A DNA stretch of 14,851 nt from Pseudomonadota bacterium (GCA_021323815.1 JAJPKG010000078.1:1-14851); one strand, 5' to 3'. Numbered from the stretch's first letter, positions 6,884-13,722 are shown. Made by a program: numbers and translations. Notes: generated by a model from the sequence alone, not told the origin.

Positions 6884-7489
6884 ATGAAAATACCATCCGA
6901 TCTGCCCATCATCTCCTTCGCATCGCAAGATGCCTGGGAAGCATGGTTGGAAGAACACCATGCTACCGCACCGGGACTGTGGCTGCAACTCGCCAAGAAA
7001 GGCTCCGGCCATCCTTCCGTGACCTATGATGAAGCCGTCGAAGTAGCGCTCTGCTTCGGCTGGATCGACGGCCAGAAGCAGAGCTATAACGAGGAATATT
7101 TTCTGCAAAAGTTTACGCCGCGCCGCCCGCGCAGCGTGTGGTCAAAGGTCAACACCCAGAGAGTGCAACGGCTCATCGAGCAGGGCCGCATGCGCCCCGC
7201 CGGGATGAAACACGTGGAATCGGCAAAACAAGATGGTCGCTGGGATGCCGCCTATGCCTCCGGAGCCAGCGCCGATGTGCCGGAAGATTTTCTAACTGCG
7301 CTCGAAGCGCACCCGGCAGCCAAAGCGTTTTTCGCCACCTTGACCAAAGCCAATCAATACGCGATCTATTTTCGCATCCACACCGCCAGAAATCCGGAGC
7401 TTCGCCGGACGCGCATTGAAAAAATTGTCGCCATGCTGGCCGAAGGCAAAACATTCCATCGCCAGAAAGCGAGAGAACCGCAATCATGA
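6884..7489 (+). CDS. YdeI/OmpD-associated (OmdA-like) family protein
   Basis: A 201-aa soluble protein. The N-terminal part has the family pattern: AWEAWLEEHH-x5-GLWLQLAKKGSG (18-42), TYDEAVEVALCFGWIDG (48-63 region), FLQKFTPRRPRSVWSKVN (73-90), then RLIEQGRM-PAG. The C-terminal part (about 140-190), with AFFATL-x-KANQYAIYFRI and RRTRIEKIVAMLAEGK, is the OmdA-type module (PF13376). These proteins are widespread and have no firmly established biochemical function; the historical link to OmpD gave the name. The start at 6884 is supported by the family N-terminus and by the -10 box just before it. Its stop overlaps the next gene's start (ATGA, 7486-7489). Confidence 0.88.
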   Translation: MKIPSDLPIISFASQDAWEAWLEEHHATAPGLWLQLAKKGSGHPSVTYDEAVEVALCFGWIDGQKQSYNEEYFLQKFTPRRPRSVWSKVNTQRVQRLIEQGRMRPAGMKHVESAKQDGRWDAAYASGASADVPEDFLTALEAHPAAKAFFATLTKANQYAIYFRIHTARNPELRRTRIEKIVAMLAEGKTFHRQKAREPQS

Positions 7490-7731
7490 TGCGAGAGCAA
7501 TTAGCTGAGGCGATTCGCCTGCGCGAAGAGGGCCGCGCCAAGCAGGATGAATCCATATTGGAGCAGGCGCGCTCGCTCTTCTTGCGCCTACACGCCGAAT
7601 ATCCTGACGAAGCTGAAATCACCTTCCAGACCGCGTGGGTGCATGATAATCTGGGACTCGAACGCGAGGCGATCCCCTTTTACCGGCGTCCCGTGGAGTT
7701 TTATGCCTCACATCTGGACGAAACCTGGTGA
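7486..7731 (+). CDS. Truncated TPR protein (TPR_5-like, N-terminal half only)
   Basis: An 81-aa frame with the opening of a TPR_5-type protein: AIRLREEGRAKQDESILEQARSLFLRLHAEYPDEAEITFQTAWVHDNLGLEREAIPFY spans one TPR and the first half of a second. Family members normally continue with an ALxLGL..ED..GALLGLGSTYR-type repeat to about 120-170 aa. Here the similarity stops after IPFYRR and the frame ends as PVEFYASHLDETW. The last 24 bp overlap the 3' end of the convergent NUDIX gene, so a deletion or rearrangement may have joined the two. ATG at 7486 overlaps the upstream stop (ATGA); an ATG at 7489 is an alternative. It may be a pseudogene. Confidence 0.6.
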   Translation: MMREQLAEAIRLREEGRAKQDESILEQARSLFLRLHAEYPDEAEITFQTAWVHDNLGLEREAIPFYRRPVEFYASHLDETW

Positions 7732-8499
7732 TCGAGCAGCGAAATCCAGCCACAGCGGCAGGGTGTGCAGCAGGCCGGGGGCGAGATCCATCGCGCCGGG
7801 GGCGTGGCGCTCGCCCGCCCGACAGCGCCGCGCCAGTTCCGTCACGTCCGCCGGACCGAGCAGCATCAGCGACGACACCTCGCCATCCTGAAAGCGCAGC
7901 CGTGCCATACCTTCCGCCGTAAGGGTTGCGGCATAGATCCAGTGTCGCTCGCGGTCGATGAACGGCGGATTTTCCCCAGCGCGCCAGCGGATCTCGACAT
8001 CCTGCACGGCAATCAAGCGCAGATCGTTACCCGCAAGGCTCGGCGGTTCACCTGCAGGGGTTTTTTGCAGCCCAACCTCTTCGCTCAGCTCGCGCCACGC
8101 GGCCTCCAGGGGAGCGCTGGTGCCGCAGTGTCCGGTCACCGCCACATCCAACGCGCCGGGGGCGTCGTCTTTGTTGCGGCTGCGCACCTGGGCGACGAAC
8201 CATCCCTGGGGCGTGGTCAGCACCACGTGCGCGGCGGCATGGCGCAGTCCCAGCAGGTGAAACCACCAGCGCGGCCCGGTCAGTGGCTGGTGGTCATATG
8301 CGTTGCGGATCAAAGCAAAGGTCTCGTTGCTGTTCGCCGGACCATGCGGCACATCCAGCGCTTGTGCCAGCCACGCCTGAGTGGCGGCGAGTTCCGCCCA
8401 GCGTTCAGGCGTTACGCCATCGCCCGCGCCCAGCTCGTCGTGCAAGGTACGAACCAGGGCGAGATCGGCATCCGATAACGGGCGCAGACGGGGCATCAT
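7708..8499 (-). CDS. NUDIX hydrolase domain protein (IDI/YfcD-like, divergent box)
   Basis: A 263-aa protein with a central NUDIX fold: a H-AAAHVVLTTPQGWFVAQVRSRNK-D-PGALDVAVTGH strand region (86-124), followed by the catalytic helix WRELSEEVGL (135-144). This keeps the RE-x2-EE-x-G core, but the upstream Gly-x5-Glu half of the canonical box is altered (T122 and S128 at those positions, and one residue shorter than typical). The N-terminal 80 residues and the C-terminal 70 are helical and unassigned. Substrate unknown; the R-S-x2-K-D-x2-PGALD layout resembles the isopentenyl-diphosphate-isomerase-like group. The ATG at 8499 overlaps the HxlR stop as TGATG; a TTG at 8514 is a less likely start. 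Its 3' end overlaps the TPR gene by 24 bp. Confidence 0.85.
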   Translation of the reverse strand: MMPRLRPLSDADLALVRTLHDELGAGDGVTPERWAELAATQAWLAQALDVPHGPANSNETFALIRNAYDHQPLTGPRWWFHLLGLRHAAAHVVLTTPQGWFVAQVRSRNKDDAPGALDVAVTGHCGTSAPLEAAWRELSEEVGLQKTPAGEPPSLAGNDLRLIAVQDVEIRWRAGENPPFIDRERHWIYAATLTAEGMARLRFQDGEVSSLMLLGPADVTELARRCRAGERHAPGAMDLAPGLLHTLPLWLDFAARSPGFVQM

Positions 8500-8849
8500 C
8501 ACGAACACGGGCAATATTCAACACCCCACTTGCGCAATTCCTCGATGGCATCGCGCAGCGCCTTGCCGCGTGGGGTCAGGCGATATTCCACATGGGGCGG
8601 CACCTCGGCAAAGACCTCGCGTTCCAGCAGTCCCGCCGCTTCTAACTCGCGCAGGCGCATCGTCAGCATCTTCGCGCTGGCCTCTGGAATCGCCCGGCGC
8701 AGATCGCCGAAGCGTTTCGGCTCTTCCATCAATTCGTGAATTAGCAAAATGGTCCATTTGCCGCCGAGCACTTCCAGCGCGCGTTCGACGTAACATACGT
8801 CCTCGCGCGCCATTGCAGGCTCAGCGCCCTGCGCAGATGAAAGCCCCAT
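8499..8849 (-). CDS. HxlR-family winged-helix transcriptional regulator
   Basis: A 116-aa DNA-binding protein (PF01638). Seen: C19-Y-VERALEVLGGKWTILLIHELMEEPKRFGDLRRAIPEAS (from residue 19) and MLTMRLRELEAAGLLEREV (recognition helix and start of wing), then Y-RLTPRGKALRDAIEELRKWG. The N-terminal Cys (C19) is the conserved position used for redox or aldehyde sensing in some relatives; here there is also a C-terminal C-P-C (113-115). The ATG at 8849 has GAGGTG 6 nt upstream; an in-frame GTG at 8858 sits inside that site. TGATG coupling to the NUDIX gene suggests a shared transcript. It is 49 bp downstream of pyrE on the same strand, so it may be the tail of the pyr transcript. HxlR regulators are often autoregulatory. 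Confidence 0.94.
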   Translation of the reverse strand: MGLSSAQGAEPAMAREDVCYVERALEVLGGKWTILLIHELMEEPKRFGDLRRAIPEASAKMLTMRLRELEAAGLLEREVFAEVPPHVEYRLTPRGKALRDAIEELRKWGVEYCPCS

Positions 8850-8898
8850 TGCTTGCACCTCTTTCCCCCAATATGCGCCATGAAGGATAGGCAGGCGG

Positions 8899-9537
8899 TT
8901 AGGCCTGTTTGCGAGCCAGGAACGCTTTGCCCTTGCCGACGCTGGTATTCACCGGCACGCCTTGCGCGCAGAGCGGGCATTCGTCCTCTGCCCAGGAATC
9001 AAGCGCGACGGTGGCCAGCGCGTGCAGGGGCACATCGAACAATGCTTCGCCTGGTTTGCCGCTGCGGTTGCAGATGATGCTGAGACCGAGCGGCGTAGCC
9101 CCCAGCGCCCGCACGGCGTCGAGCACCTGCCGCGCCGAGCCGCCGGTGGTGACGATATCTTCCACCACCACCACGCGCTTGCCGCGCACCTGTTCGTCAT
9201 AGCCGCGCCGGAACACGCGCCGCTTCACGCCGTCGGCGATCTCTTCCTCGGCATAGACGGCCAGCACCTCGCCGCCATCTGTTCGGGCGCGCGTCAGGTG
9301 CCATGCCACCCACTGTGCCAGAATCACCCCGCCCACCGTCGGCCCGGCCACCACGTCCACCTGATCCGCGTCATACTCCCCAGCCATGACGCCGCAAAGT
9401 TGTTCCGTGATCAGCGGATGCAGATAGAGCGCGTCTTTGTTAACATATGCTGTTCCGTGCCGCCCAGATGTATAGACGATGTGACTGTCGCGGATGAGCG
9501 CGCCGGCACCCGCCAGCGCCTCCATGATCTCGACCAT
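8899..9537 (-). CDS. pyrE: Orotate phosphoribosyltransferase
   Basis: Makes OMP from orotate and PRPP, the fifth step of UMP synthesis. The 212-aa form starts MVEIMEALAGAGAL, close to the usual N-terminus. Seen: SGRHGTAYVNKDA (24-36), VVAGPTVGGVILA (62-74), VYAEEE (94-99) and the PRPP loop VVVVEDIVTTGGSARQV (122-138). The C-terminus carries D-ECPLCAQGVPV (185-195), with a CPLC pair that E. coli-type PyrE lacks. Start choice: ATG at 9537 has AGGAG 13 nt upstream; ATG at 9525 or 9558 is possible; the longest frame (9660) begins upstream of the predicted transcription start and is rejected. pyrF lies 275 bp upstream on the same strand, beyond a repeat block. Confidence 0.95.
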   Translation of the reverse strand: MVEIMEALAGAGALIRDSHIVYTSGRHGTAYVNKDALYLHPLITEQLCGVMAGEYDADQVDVVAGPTVGGVILAQWVAWHLTRARTDGGEVLAVYAEEEIADGVKRRVFRRGYDEQVRGKRVVVVEDIVTTGGSARQVLDAVRALGATPLGLSIICNRSGKPGEALFDVPLHALATVALDSWAEDECPLCAQGVPVNTSVGKGKAFLARKQA

Positions 9538-9591
9538 ATGGTATAGCGTACTCCTCATCGCGCCGTTTGGCAAGAAGCGGTATTTTTCACC

Positions 9592-9620
9592 CTTATACGG
9601 TGAACCACGATTCGCCCCAA
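9592..9620 (-). promoter_or_regulatory. Candidate promoter for pyrE
   Basis: On the minus strand: TTGGGG (9620-9615), a 17-bp spacer, TATAAG (9597-9592, five of six matches to TATAAT). A start near 9585 would give a leader of about 48 nt to the ATG at 9537. It lies downstream of the tandem repeat block, so pyrE could be expressed independently of pyrD-pyrF. Confidence 0.5.
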
Positions 9621-9670
9621 CCTCTTTTGCCTCATCACCCCTCTCGCCCTGTGCGATCACGTTTCCTTAC

Positions 9671-9684
9671 AGCCCGGATGGGCT
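9671..9684. repeat. Small perfect hairpin beside the repeat block
   Basis: AGCCC (9671-9675) and GGGCT (9680-9684) form a perfect 5-bp stem around GGAT. It lies 11 bp from the larger palindrome and is probably part of the same composite intergenic element. No T-run follows on either strand, so terminator function is not supported. Confidence 0.5.
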
Positions 9685-9695
9685 TCGTTTCTCGA

Positions 9696-9717
9696 GCCGG
9701 GGAATTTATTCCCCGGC
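9696..9717. repeat. Perfect palindrome at the head of the tandem repeat block
   Basis: Arms GCCGGGGAAT (9696-9705) and ATTCCCCGGC (9708-9717) are perfectly complementary around the 2-nt centre TT. The right arm is also the beginning of the first 31-bp tandem unit. This organisation is REP-like. In pyrF read-through RNA it would form a strong hairpin. Confidence 0.8.
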
Positions 9718-9800
9718 GGGCGTGCCCCGTGCGCTCCCATTCCCCGGCGGGCGTGCCCCGTGCGCTCCCATTCCCCGGCGGGCGTGCTCGGTGTGATCTC
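9708..9800. repeat. 31-bp tandem repeat, three units, in the pyrF-pyrE gap
   Basis: Units begin with ATTCCCCGGCGGGCGTGC at 9708, 9739 and 9770 and have a period of exactly 31 bp. The first two are identical; the third diverges in its second half (TCGGTGTGATCTC in place of CCCGTGCGCTCCC), and a lone ATT follows at 9801. There are no spacers, so this is not CRISPR. Open frames crossing the block are low-complexity and not gene-like. It fills most of the 275-bp pyrF-pyrE gap. Confidence 0.9.
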
Positions 9801-9812
9801 ATTACCGATAGG

Positions 9813-10532
9813 CTATTGCCTTACTCCCGCGATCTCTTCCAAAATTTTCTGCGCCGCGTCGGCGGGGGAACCGATCGCTTCCGGCGGGCGCGTGATGGGG
9901 CGACCGATCACCAGATAGTCCGCGCCGACGCGAATGGTCTCCGCTGGCGTCATCACGCGCCGCTGATCGTTCGCCTCTGCCCAGGATGGCCGCACGCCAG
10001 GCACAACCGTCTGAAAATCAGCGCCGCATGCTGCTTTGATCGCGGCGACCTCATGCGCGGAACAGACGACGCCCGCCAGCCCGGCGGACTGCGCCAGCTT
10101 TGCCAGATGCACGGCTTGCTCCACCAATGCGCCAGGAACGCGCACCTCGTTGTTGAGCGTCGCCTCGTCCATGCTGGTCAGCACCGTCACACCCATGACT
10201 TTGGGTTTAGCCGCAGAGGCATTGGCTGCTTCCAGCGCCGCGCGCATCATCGCCGCGCCGCCGTCGGCATGCACGTTGAAAAACATGACGCCGGGCCGCG
10301 ACACCGCTCGCGCCGCCGCCGCGACCGTGTTGGGAATATCCTTGAATTTCAGATCAACGAAGATCTCCCCGCCTGCCGCGCTCACCGCCGCAATGACTGT
10401 CTGTACCCCCACGTTCGTACACAGTTCCAACCCGACCTTGAAGCCGCCGACGTGATCGCGCAGTTGCTCCACCAGCCGCAGCGCGTCGGGCAGTGTATCC
10501 ACATCCAGTGCCGCCAGAATGGGATTATTCAT
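9813..10532 (-). CDS. pyrF: Orotidine 5'-phosphate decarboxylase
   Basis: Decarboxylates OMP to UMP, the last step of pyrimidine synthesis. 239 aa, normal for the short (E. coli/Bacillus-type) form. Seen: LAALDVDTL (6-14, Asp10), FKVGLEL (31-37, Lys32), the catalytic tetrad motif DLKFKDIPNTV (60-70), FFNVHADGG (84-92), VMGVTVLTSMD (112-122), VPGVRP (177-182) and the phosphate-binding GADYLVIGRPIT (203-214). Start: ATG at 10532 gives an 8-nt overlap (ATGAATAA) with the end of pyrD, and GAGGAAG lies upstream. A longer frame to 10808 runs within pyrD and is rejected. Coupled to pyrD. Confidence 0.97.
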   Translation of the reverse strand: MNNPILAALDVDTLPDALRLVEQLRDHVGGFKVGLELCTNVGVQTVIAAVSAAGGEIFVDLKFKDIPNTVAAAARAVSRPGVMFFNVHADGGAAMMRAALEAANASAAKPKVMGVTVLTSMDEATLNNEVRVPGALVEQAVHLAKLAQSAGLAGVVCSAHEVAAIKAACGADFQTVVPGVRPSWAEANDQRRVMTPAETIRVGADYLVIGRPITRPPEAIGSPADAAQKILEEIAGVRQ

Positions 10533-11625
10533 GGGAAACTTCTTCCTCTCGCTCGTTCTCGATATCGGTGATGGGAACCTGACAGGCGAGATGCCGCACC
10601 AATCCGCGATTGAGGTGGCCAATGATGCCCGGTCCCTCGTAAATGAAGCTCGTATAGATTTGAATGAGTGACGCGCCGGCGTCGAACATGCGCTTTGCAT
10701 CGTCGGGGCCGAAGATGCCCCCCAGCCCGATGATCGGCAAGCGCCCCTGCACCTGCTCGCCCAGGTAGCGCACCACTTCCAGCGCCCGCGCGAACAATGG
10801 CCGACCACTCAAGCCCCCCGCCTCATGAGGATCTGACTGCAATCCCTCGCGGCTGACGGTGGTGTTGGTGGCGATGATGCCCCGCGCCCCCGTCGCCAGC
10901 GCCACCTCGATGACATCATCAATCGCCGGCTGGGTGAGATCCGGCGAGATCTTCACCAGGATCGGCTTGGGGCGGTTGGGACCGGCCAGCCGCATGGATT
11001 CTTCCACCACCGCGCGCAGCAATGCTTCCAGCGGCGCTCGCTCTTGCAGCCGCACCAGCTCTGGTGTGTTGGGGCTGCTGACATTGAGGGTGAAATAATC
11101 CCCGAAGGGATAGAGCTTGCGCAGGGAAAAGAGGTAATCGTCCACCGCTTCATCCAGCGGCGTCACCTTCGATTTGGCGATCTGCCAGCCGATGGGGATG
11201 CGGGGGCGCGGGGAATGTGCCAGCCGCTCGGCAATGGCCACCGCACCCTCGTTGGGCAGGCCCATGCGATTGATCAGCGCTTGATCTTCGGGCAGCCGGA
11301 AGATGCGCGGGCGCGCCTGCCCCGGCTGCGGATAGCGCGTGACGCCGCCCGCTTCGATGAAGCCGAAGCCCAGCGCCGCCAGCGCCGGCAACGCCCGCCC
11401 GTTCTTGTCGAATCCCCCCGCCAGCCCGACTGGATTCGGGAAGCGCAGCCCCAGCACCTCGCGCACCAGACGCGGATCGCGGTACGCCAGCGAGGCTTCG
11501 ATGATGCGTAGCGCCGCTGGCACGCGCGACGCCAGCTCTAACTGGCGCATGATCAGGTGATGGGCGATCTCCGGGTCGTCGTGCGACACGCGAAAGAGCA
11601 CCGGGCGGATGATGGCTGTGAACAC
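10525..11625 (-). CDS. pyrD: Dihydroorotate dehydrogenase, class 2 (quinone-linked)
   Basis: Oxidises dihydroorotate to orotate with FMN, passing electrons to membrane quinone; the N-terminal helices (FTAIIRPVLFR, then D-PEIAHHL) fit the membrane-associated class 2 type. Seen: NPVGLAGGFDKNG, GFGFIEAGGVT, INRMGLPNEG (families usually have NRMGF-N), LNVSSPNTPEL with the class 2 catalytic serine, ILVKISPDL, IIATNTT, GGLSGRPL, IGLGGIFGPDDA and the LIQIYTSFIYEGP phosphate loop. I place the start at the GTG 11625 (366 aa); the frame upstream to 11850 is unlike the family, contains the predicted promoter and overlaps the divergent MFS gene. AGGA lies 12 nt before the GTG. pyrF overlaps the 3' end by 8 nt. 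Confidence 0.96.
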   Translation of the reverse strand: MFTAIIRPVLFRVSHDDPEIAHHLIMRQLELASRVPAALRIIEASLAYRDPRLVREVLGLRFPNPVGLAGGFDKNGRALPALAALGFGFIEAGGVTRYPQPGQARPRIFRLPEDQALINRMGLPNEGAVAIAERLAHSPRPRIPIGWQIAKSKVTPLDEAVDDYLFSLRKLYPFGDYFTLNVSSPNTPELVRLQERAPLEALLRAVVEESMRLAGPNRPKPILVKISPDLTQPAIDDVIEVALATGARGIIATNTTVSREGLQSDPHEAGGLSGRPLFARALEVVRYLGEQVQGRLPIIGLGGIFGPDDAKRMFDAGASLIQIYTSFIYEGPGIIGHLNRGLVRHLACQVPITDIENEREEEVSHE

Positions 11626-11671
11626 GACTCGAACATTTCCTGCGGCAGAAGTGGCTGAGTGACCACCTGAT

Positions 11672-11700
11672 ATCGTATCACCCGCGTGCCCGCCGCGCAA
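11672..11700 (-). promoter_or_regulatory. Candidate promoter for pyrD-pyrF
   Basis: On the minus strand: TTGCGC (11700-11695), a 17-bp spacer, TACGAT (11677-11672). A start near 11665 leaves a leader of about 40 nt before the GTG at 11625. No attenuator-like hairpin or PyrR-type site was recognised in that leader. Confidence 0.4.
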
Positions 11701-11769
11701 AATGGATGGGACGTACACACTTTTCCCGACTGCCATGTCAGGCGCAGCGAGGTATTTCGGCCACCCACC

Positions 11770-11799
11770 TTGACGCATGCCAACGCGCAGCCATATCCT
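11770..11799 (+). promoter_or_regulatory. Candidate promoter for the MFS transporter
   Basis: TTGACG (11770-11775, five of six matches to TTGACA), an 18-bp spacer, TATCCT (11794-11799, four of six). A start near 11806 would leave the ATG at 11809 with almost no leader and favours the ATG at 11836. Together with the pyrD promoter it makes a divergent promoter region of 210 bp (11626-11835). Confidence 0.5.
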
Positions 11800-11835
11800 G
11801 AAAGAAGCATGATATCGGTGGGGAAAGGCGAGGCT

Positions 11836-13350
11836 ATGGCGCGCAAACACAGGTGGGTTATCGTTACGCTGCTGCTGGGCGTGTTCATGGGGGCGCTGGA
11901 TATCTTCATCGTCGCGCCCGCGCTGGGGGCCATTCAGACCGGGCTGGGCGTGCCGGCACGGCTAATTACCTGGTCCTTCACCGCTTATACGCTGGTGATG
12001 GTGGTCACGCAGCCCTTCATCGCCAAGCTGTCGGATCTCTATGGCCGCCGCTGGGTGTATGCCGGCTGCGCTGCGCTCTTCGGCGCGGGATCAGCGCTGT
12101 GCGCCACGTCACATGCCTTCGCGCCTTTCATCGCCGGGCGTTGCGTGCAGGCCATCGGCGCGGGCGGCATTTTGCCCGTTGCCAACGCCGTCATCGCGGA
12201 CCTGTATCCCGAAGAGAAACGCGGGCGCATGCTGGCGCTGAACGGCATCATGTTCTGCCTCGCTTTTTTGCTGGGGCCGATCATCGGCGGCGCGCTGACG
12301 CAGGGAATCCACTTCGGTGGCCTGGTGACGGACTGGCACAGCATCTTCGTCGTCAACCTGCCGATCTCGGTCCTCATCATCGCGCTGGCATCACGCTTGC
12401 TCCCCGCCAAACCAGCGGTGGAGATGCCGGATTTCGCCTTCGACTGGACCGGCATGCTGCTGCTGGCATCGGCGCTCTTCCTGCTGGTTTTCGGCCTCAC
12501 TCAACTGGATTTTACGAATCTCAGCGCCAATTTCACGAATGAGACGGCCATGCCGTTCGTCGTGCTGGGCCTGGCATTCTTCGTTCCCTTTGCCCTGCAC
12601 GAGCAACACGCCGCCAATCCCATTGTGGATGTCGTCGCCTTCAGCCGCCGCCAGTTGGTGCTGACGATGGCGCTCAGCCTCATCGGCGGCGCGGTCACGT
12701 CCAGCGTGGTCTATGTGCCGCAACTGGTGGAAAGCGCTCGCCATCTGGGTTCCGGCGCGGGCGGCTTCTATCTTTTTTACGTTGCCATCACGCTCTTGTT
12801 CGGCGCGGAAAGTTTGCGCAGGCTGCTGGATCGCTATGGACCGCGCGCCGTCATGCTCGGCGGCGGCATCGTCAGCGCGTGCGGCTTCGCGCTGCTGTTG
12901 GCGGCGGGCCGCAATAACGCGCTCATCATCATCGCGCTGCTGTTGGCCGGCGCGGGCATGGCAACGCTGGTGGGCACGCCATTGCGCTACATCGTCACCA
13001 ACGAAGCGCCTGCGCGTCATCGCGCCACCAGCCTCTCGGTGCTGACCATTTGCAGCAGCATCGGCCAGACCATCATCCTGCCCCTGGGGGGCGCGCTCAT
13101 TTCGTCCAGCGCCGTCGCCTCGCCAGCGGCCACCCTGCGCGCCATCCACAGCTATTACGCCGTCATCCTCGCGGTGATGATCGTCGGTCTGGCGCTGGCC
13201 CTGCAACTGAAAACCCACCAACAGGAATTAGCCGAGCGCCGCGGCCGCCGCGTGGCCCAAGCACGCCGCAAGGGCCATGTCATTGCCAACGCTCCGGCGT
13301 TGCGCCGCGAGCAGCACGATGCGCCTCAGCCGGCGATGTCATCGCGCTAG
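11836..13350 (+). CDS. MFS transporter, DHA2-like (14-TM drug/proton antiporter type)
   Basis: A 504-aa polytopic membrane protein. TM1 has GVFMGALDIFIVAPALGAI (15-33) with the DHA2-type Asp. Motif A is KLSDLYGRR (64-72), R102 sits in FIAGRCVQAIGAGGILPVANAVIADLY (98-124), and motif C-like FLLGPIIGGAL is at about 144-154, followed by D-W-HSIFVVNLPISVLI. A second motif A-like RRLLDRYGPR occurs in the C-terminal half. The length and signatures suit 14 membrane segments and export of hydrophobic compounds. The cytoplasmic tail is basic (RRGRRVAQARRKG) and unassigned. ATG 11836 has AAAGG and GAGG just upstream; ATG 11809 would add 9 residues. No regulator is adjacent on this strand, so the substrate is unknown. 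Confidence 0.92.
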   Translation: MARKHRWVIVTLLLGVFMGALDIFIVAPALGAIQTGLGVPARLITWSFTAYTLVMVVTQPFIAKLSDLYGRRWVYAGCAALFGAGSALCATSHAFAPFIAGRCVQAIGAGGILPVANAVIADLYPEEKRGRMLALNGIMFCLAFLLGPIIGGALTQGIHFGGLVTDWHSIFVVNLPISVLIIALASRLLPAKPAVEMPDFAFDWTGMLLLASALFLLVFGLTQLDFTNLSANFTNETAMPFVVLGLAFFVPFALHEQHAANPIVDVVAFSRRQLVLTMALSLIGGAVTSSVVYVPQLVESARHLGSGAGGFYLFYVAITLLFGAESLRRLLDRYGPRAVMLGGGIVSACGFALLLAAGRNNALIIIALLLAGAGMATLVGTPLRYIVTNEAPARHRATSLSVLTICSSIGQTIILPLGGALISSSAVASPAATLRAIHSYYAVILAVMIVGLALALQLKTHQQELAERRGRRVAQARRKGHVIANAPALRREQHDAPQPAMSSR

Positions 13351-13419
13351 CCCTCGGCGTTACCAAGCTGTCAAGAAGGTGTTGTGCGCAAGGACACTCG
13401 CAACGGAAGCTGTATCCTG

Positions 13420-13722
13420 TTATTCCTGCGCGCGTTCAGGGAAAGTGGATTGCGCTTCGATATCCCGCGCCATCTGCACGTCTTTTTCGGTGATGCCGCC
13501 TTGATCGTGCGTCACCAACGCGAACGTGACCTTGTTATAGCGAATGTCGATGTCGGGATGATGCCCCTGCGCCTCGGCCAGTTCCGCCGCGCCGTTCACC
13601 AGCGCAATGGCGTCAGGGAAGCCGGGCATTTCATACGTTTTGACCAGCATGCCGTTGGTGAGGTGCCAACCCGGCAATCCGCTGAGCGCTGCCTGAATCT
13701 CGCTGTCGCTAAGTTTTGCCAT
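13420..13722 (-). CDS. 4a-hydroxytetrahydrobiopterin dehydratase (PCD/DCoH family)
   Basis: A 100-aa protein dehydrating pterin-4a-carbinolamine, which recycles the pterin cofactor of aromatic amino acid hydroxylases. Seen: LPGWHL (16-21), F-DAIALVNGAAELAEAQGHHPDIDIRYNKVTFALVTHDQGGIT (35-78) with the active-site HHPD (54-57) and a later His72. That is the full fold; the length is typical. The ATG at 13722 follows GGAAGG at 9 nt. It is the last gene on this strand, 101 bp downstream of the response regulator and 69 bp from the convergent MFS gene. No phenylalanine hydroxylase is in the window; bacterial PCDs can also serve in molybdopterin or unrelated roles. Confidence 0.95.
   Translation of the reverse strand: MAKLSDSEIQAALSGLPGWHLTNGMLVKTYEMPGFPDAIALVNGAAELAEAQGHHPDIDIRYNKVTFALVTHDQGGITEKDVQMARDIEAQSTFPERAQE

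Noticed and set aside
7765..8478. 237-aa open frame on the plus strand opposite the NUDIX gene
   Set aside because: His/Gln/Arg-rich shadow; the minus strand has a NUDIX core and a coupled start.
9708..9800. 31-bp repeats considered as a CRISPR array
   Set aside because: The units are contiguous with no spacers and no cas genes are nearby.
9567..10571. 334-aa open frame on the plus strand across the repeat block and pyrF
   Set aside because: It runs antisense to pyrF and through the tandem repeat; no family features.
11626..11850. N-terminal extension of PyrD to 11850
   Set aside because: It crosses the predicted promoters of both divergent genes and the start of the MFS gene, and has no similarity to class 2 PyrD.
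12391..13221. 276-aa open frame on the minus strand opposite the MFS gene
   Set aside because: Low-complexity hydrophilic shadow; the plus strand encodes clear membrane segments and MFS motifs.
13351..13419. Searched for a bidirectional terminator between the MFS and dehydratase genes
   Set aside because: Only a weak imperfect GTTG/CAAC pairing is present, without T-runs.
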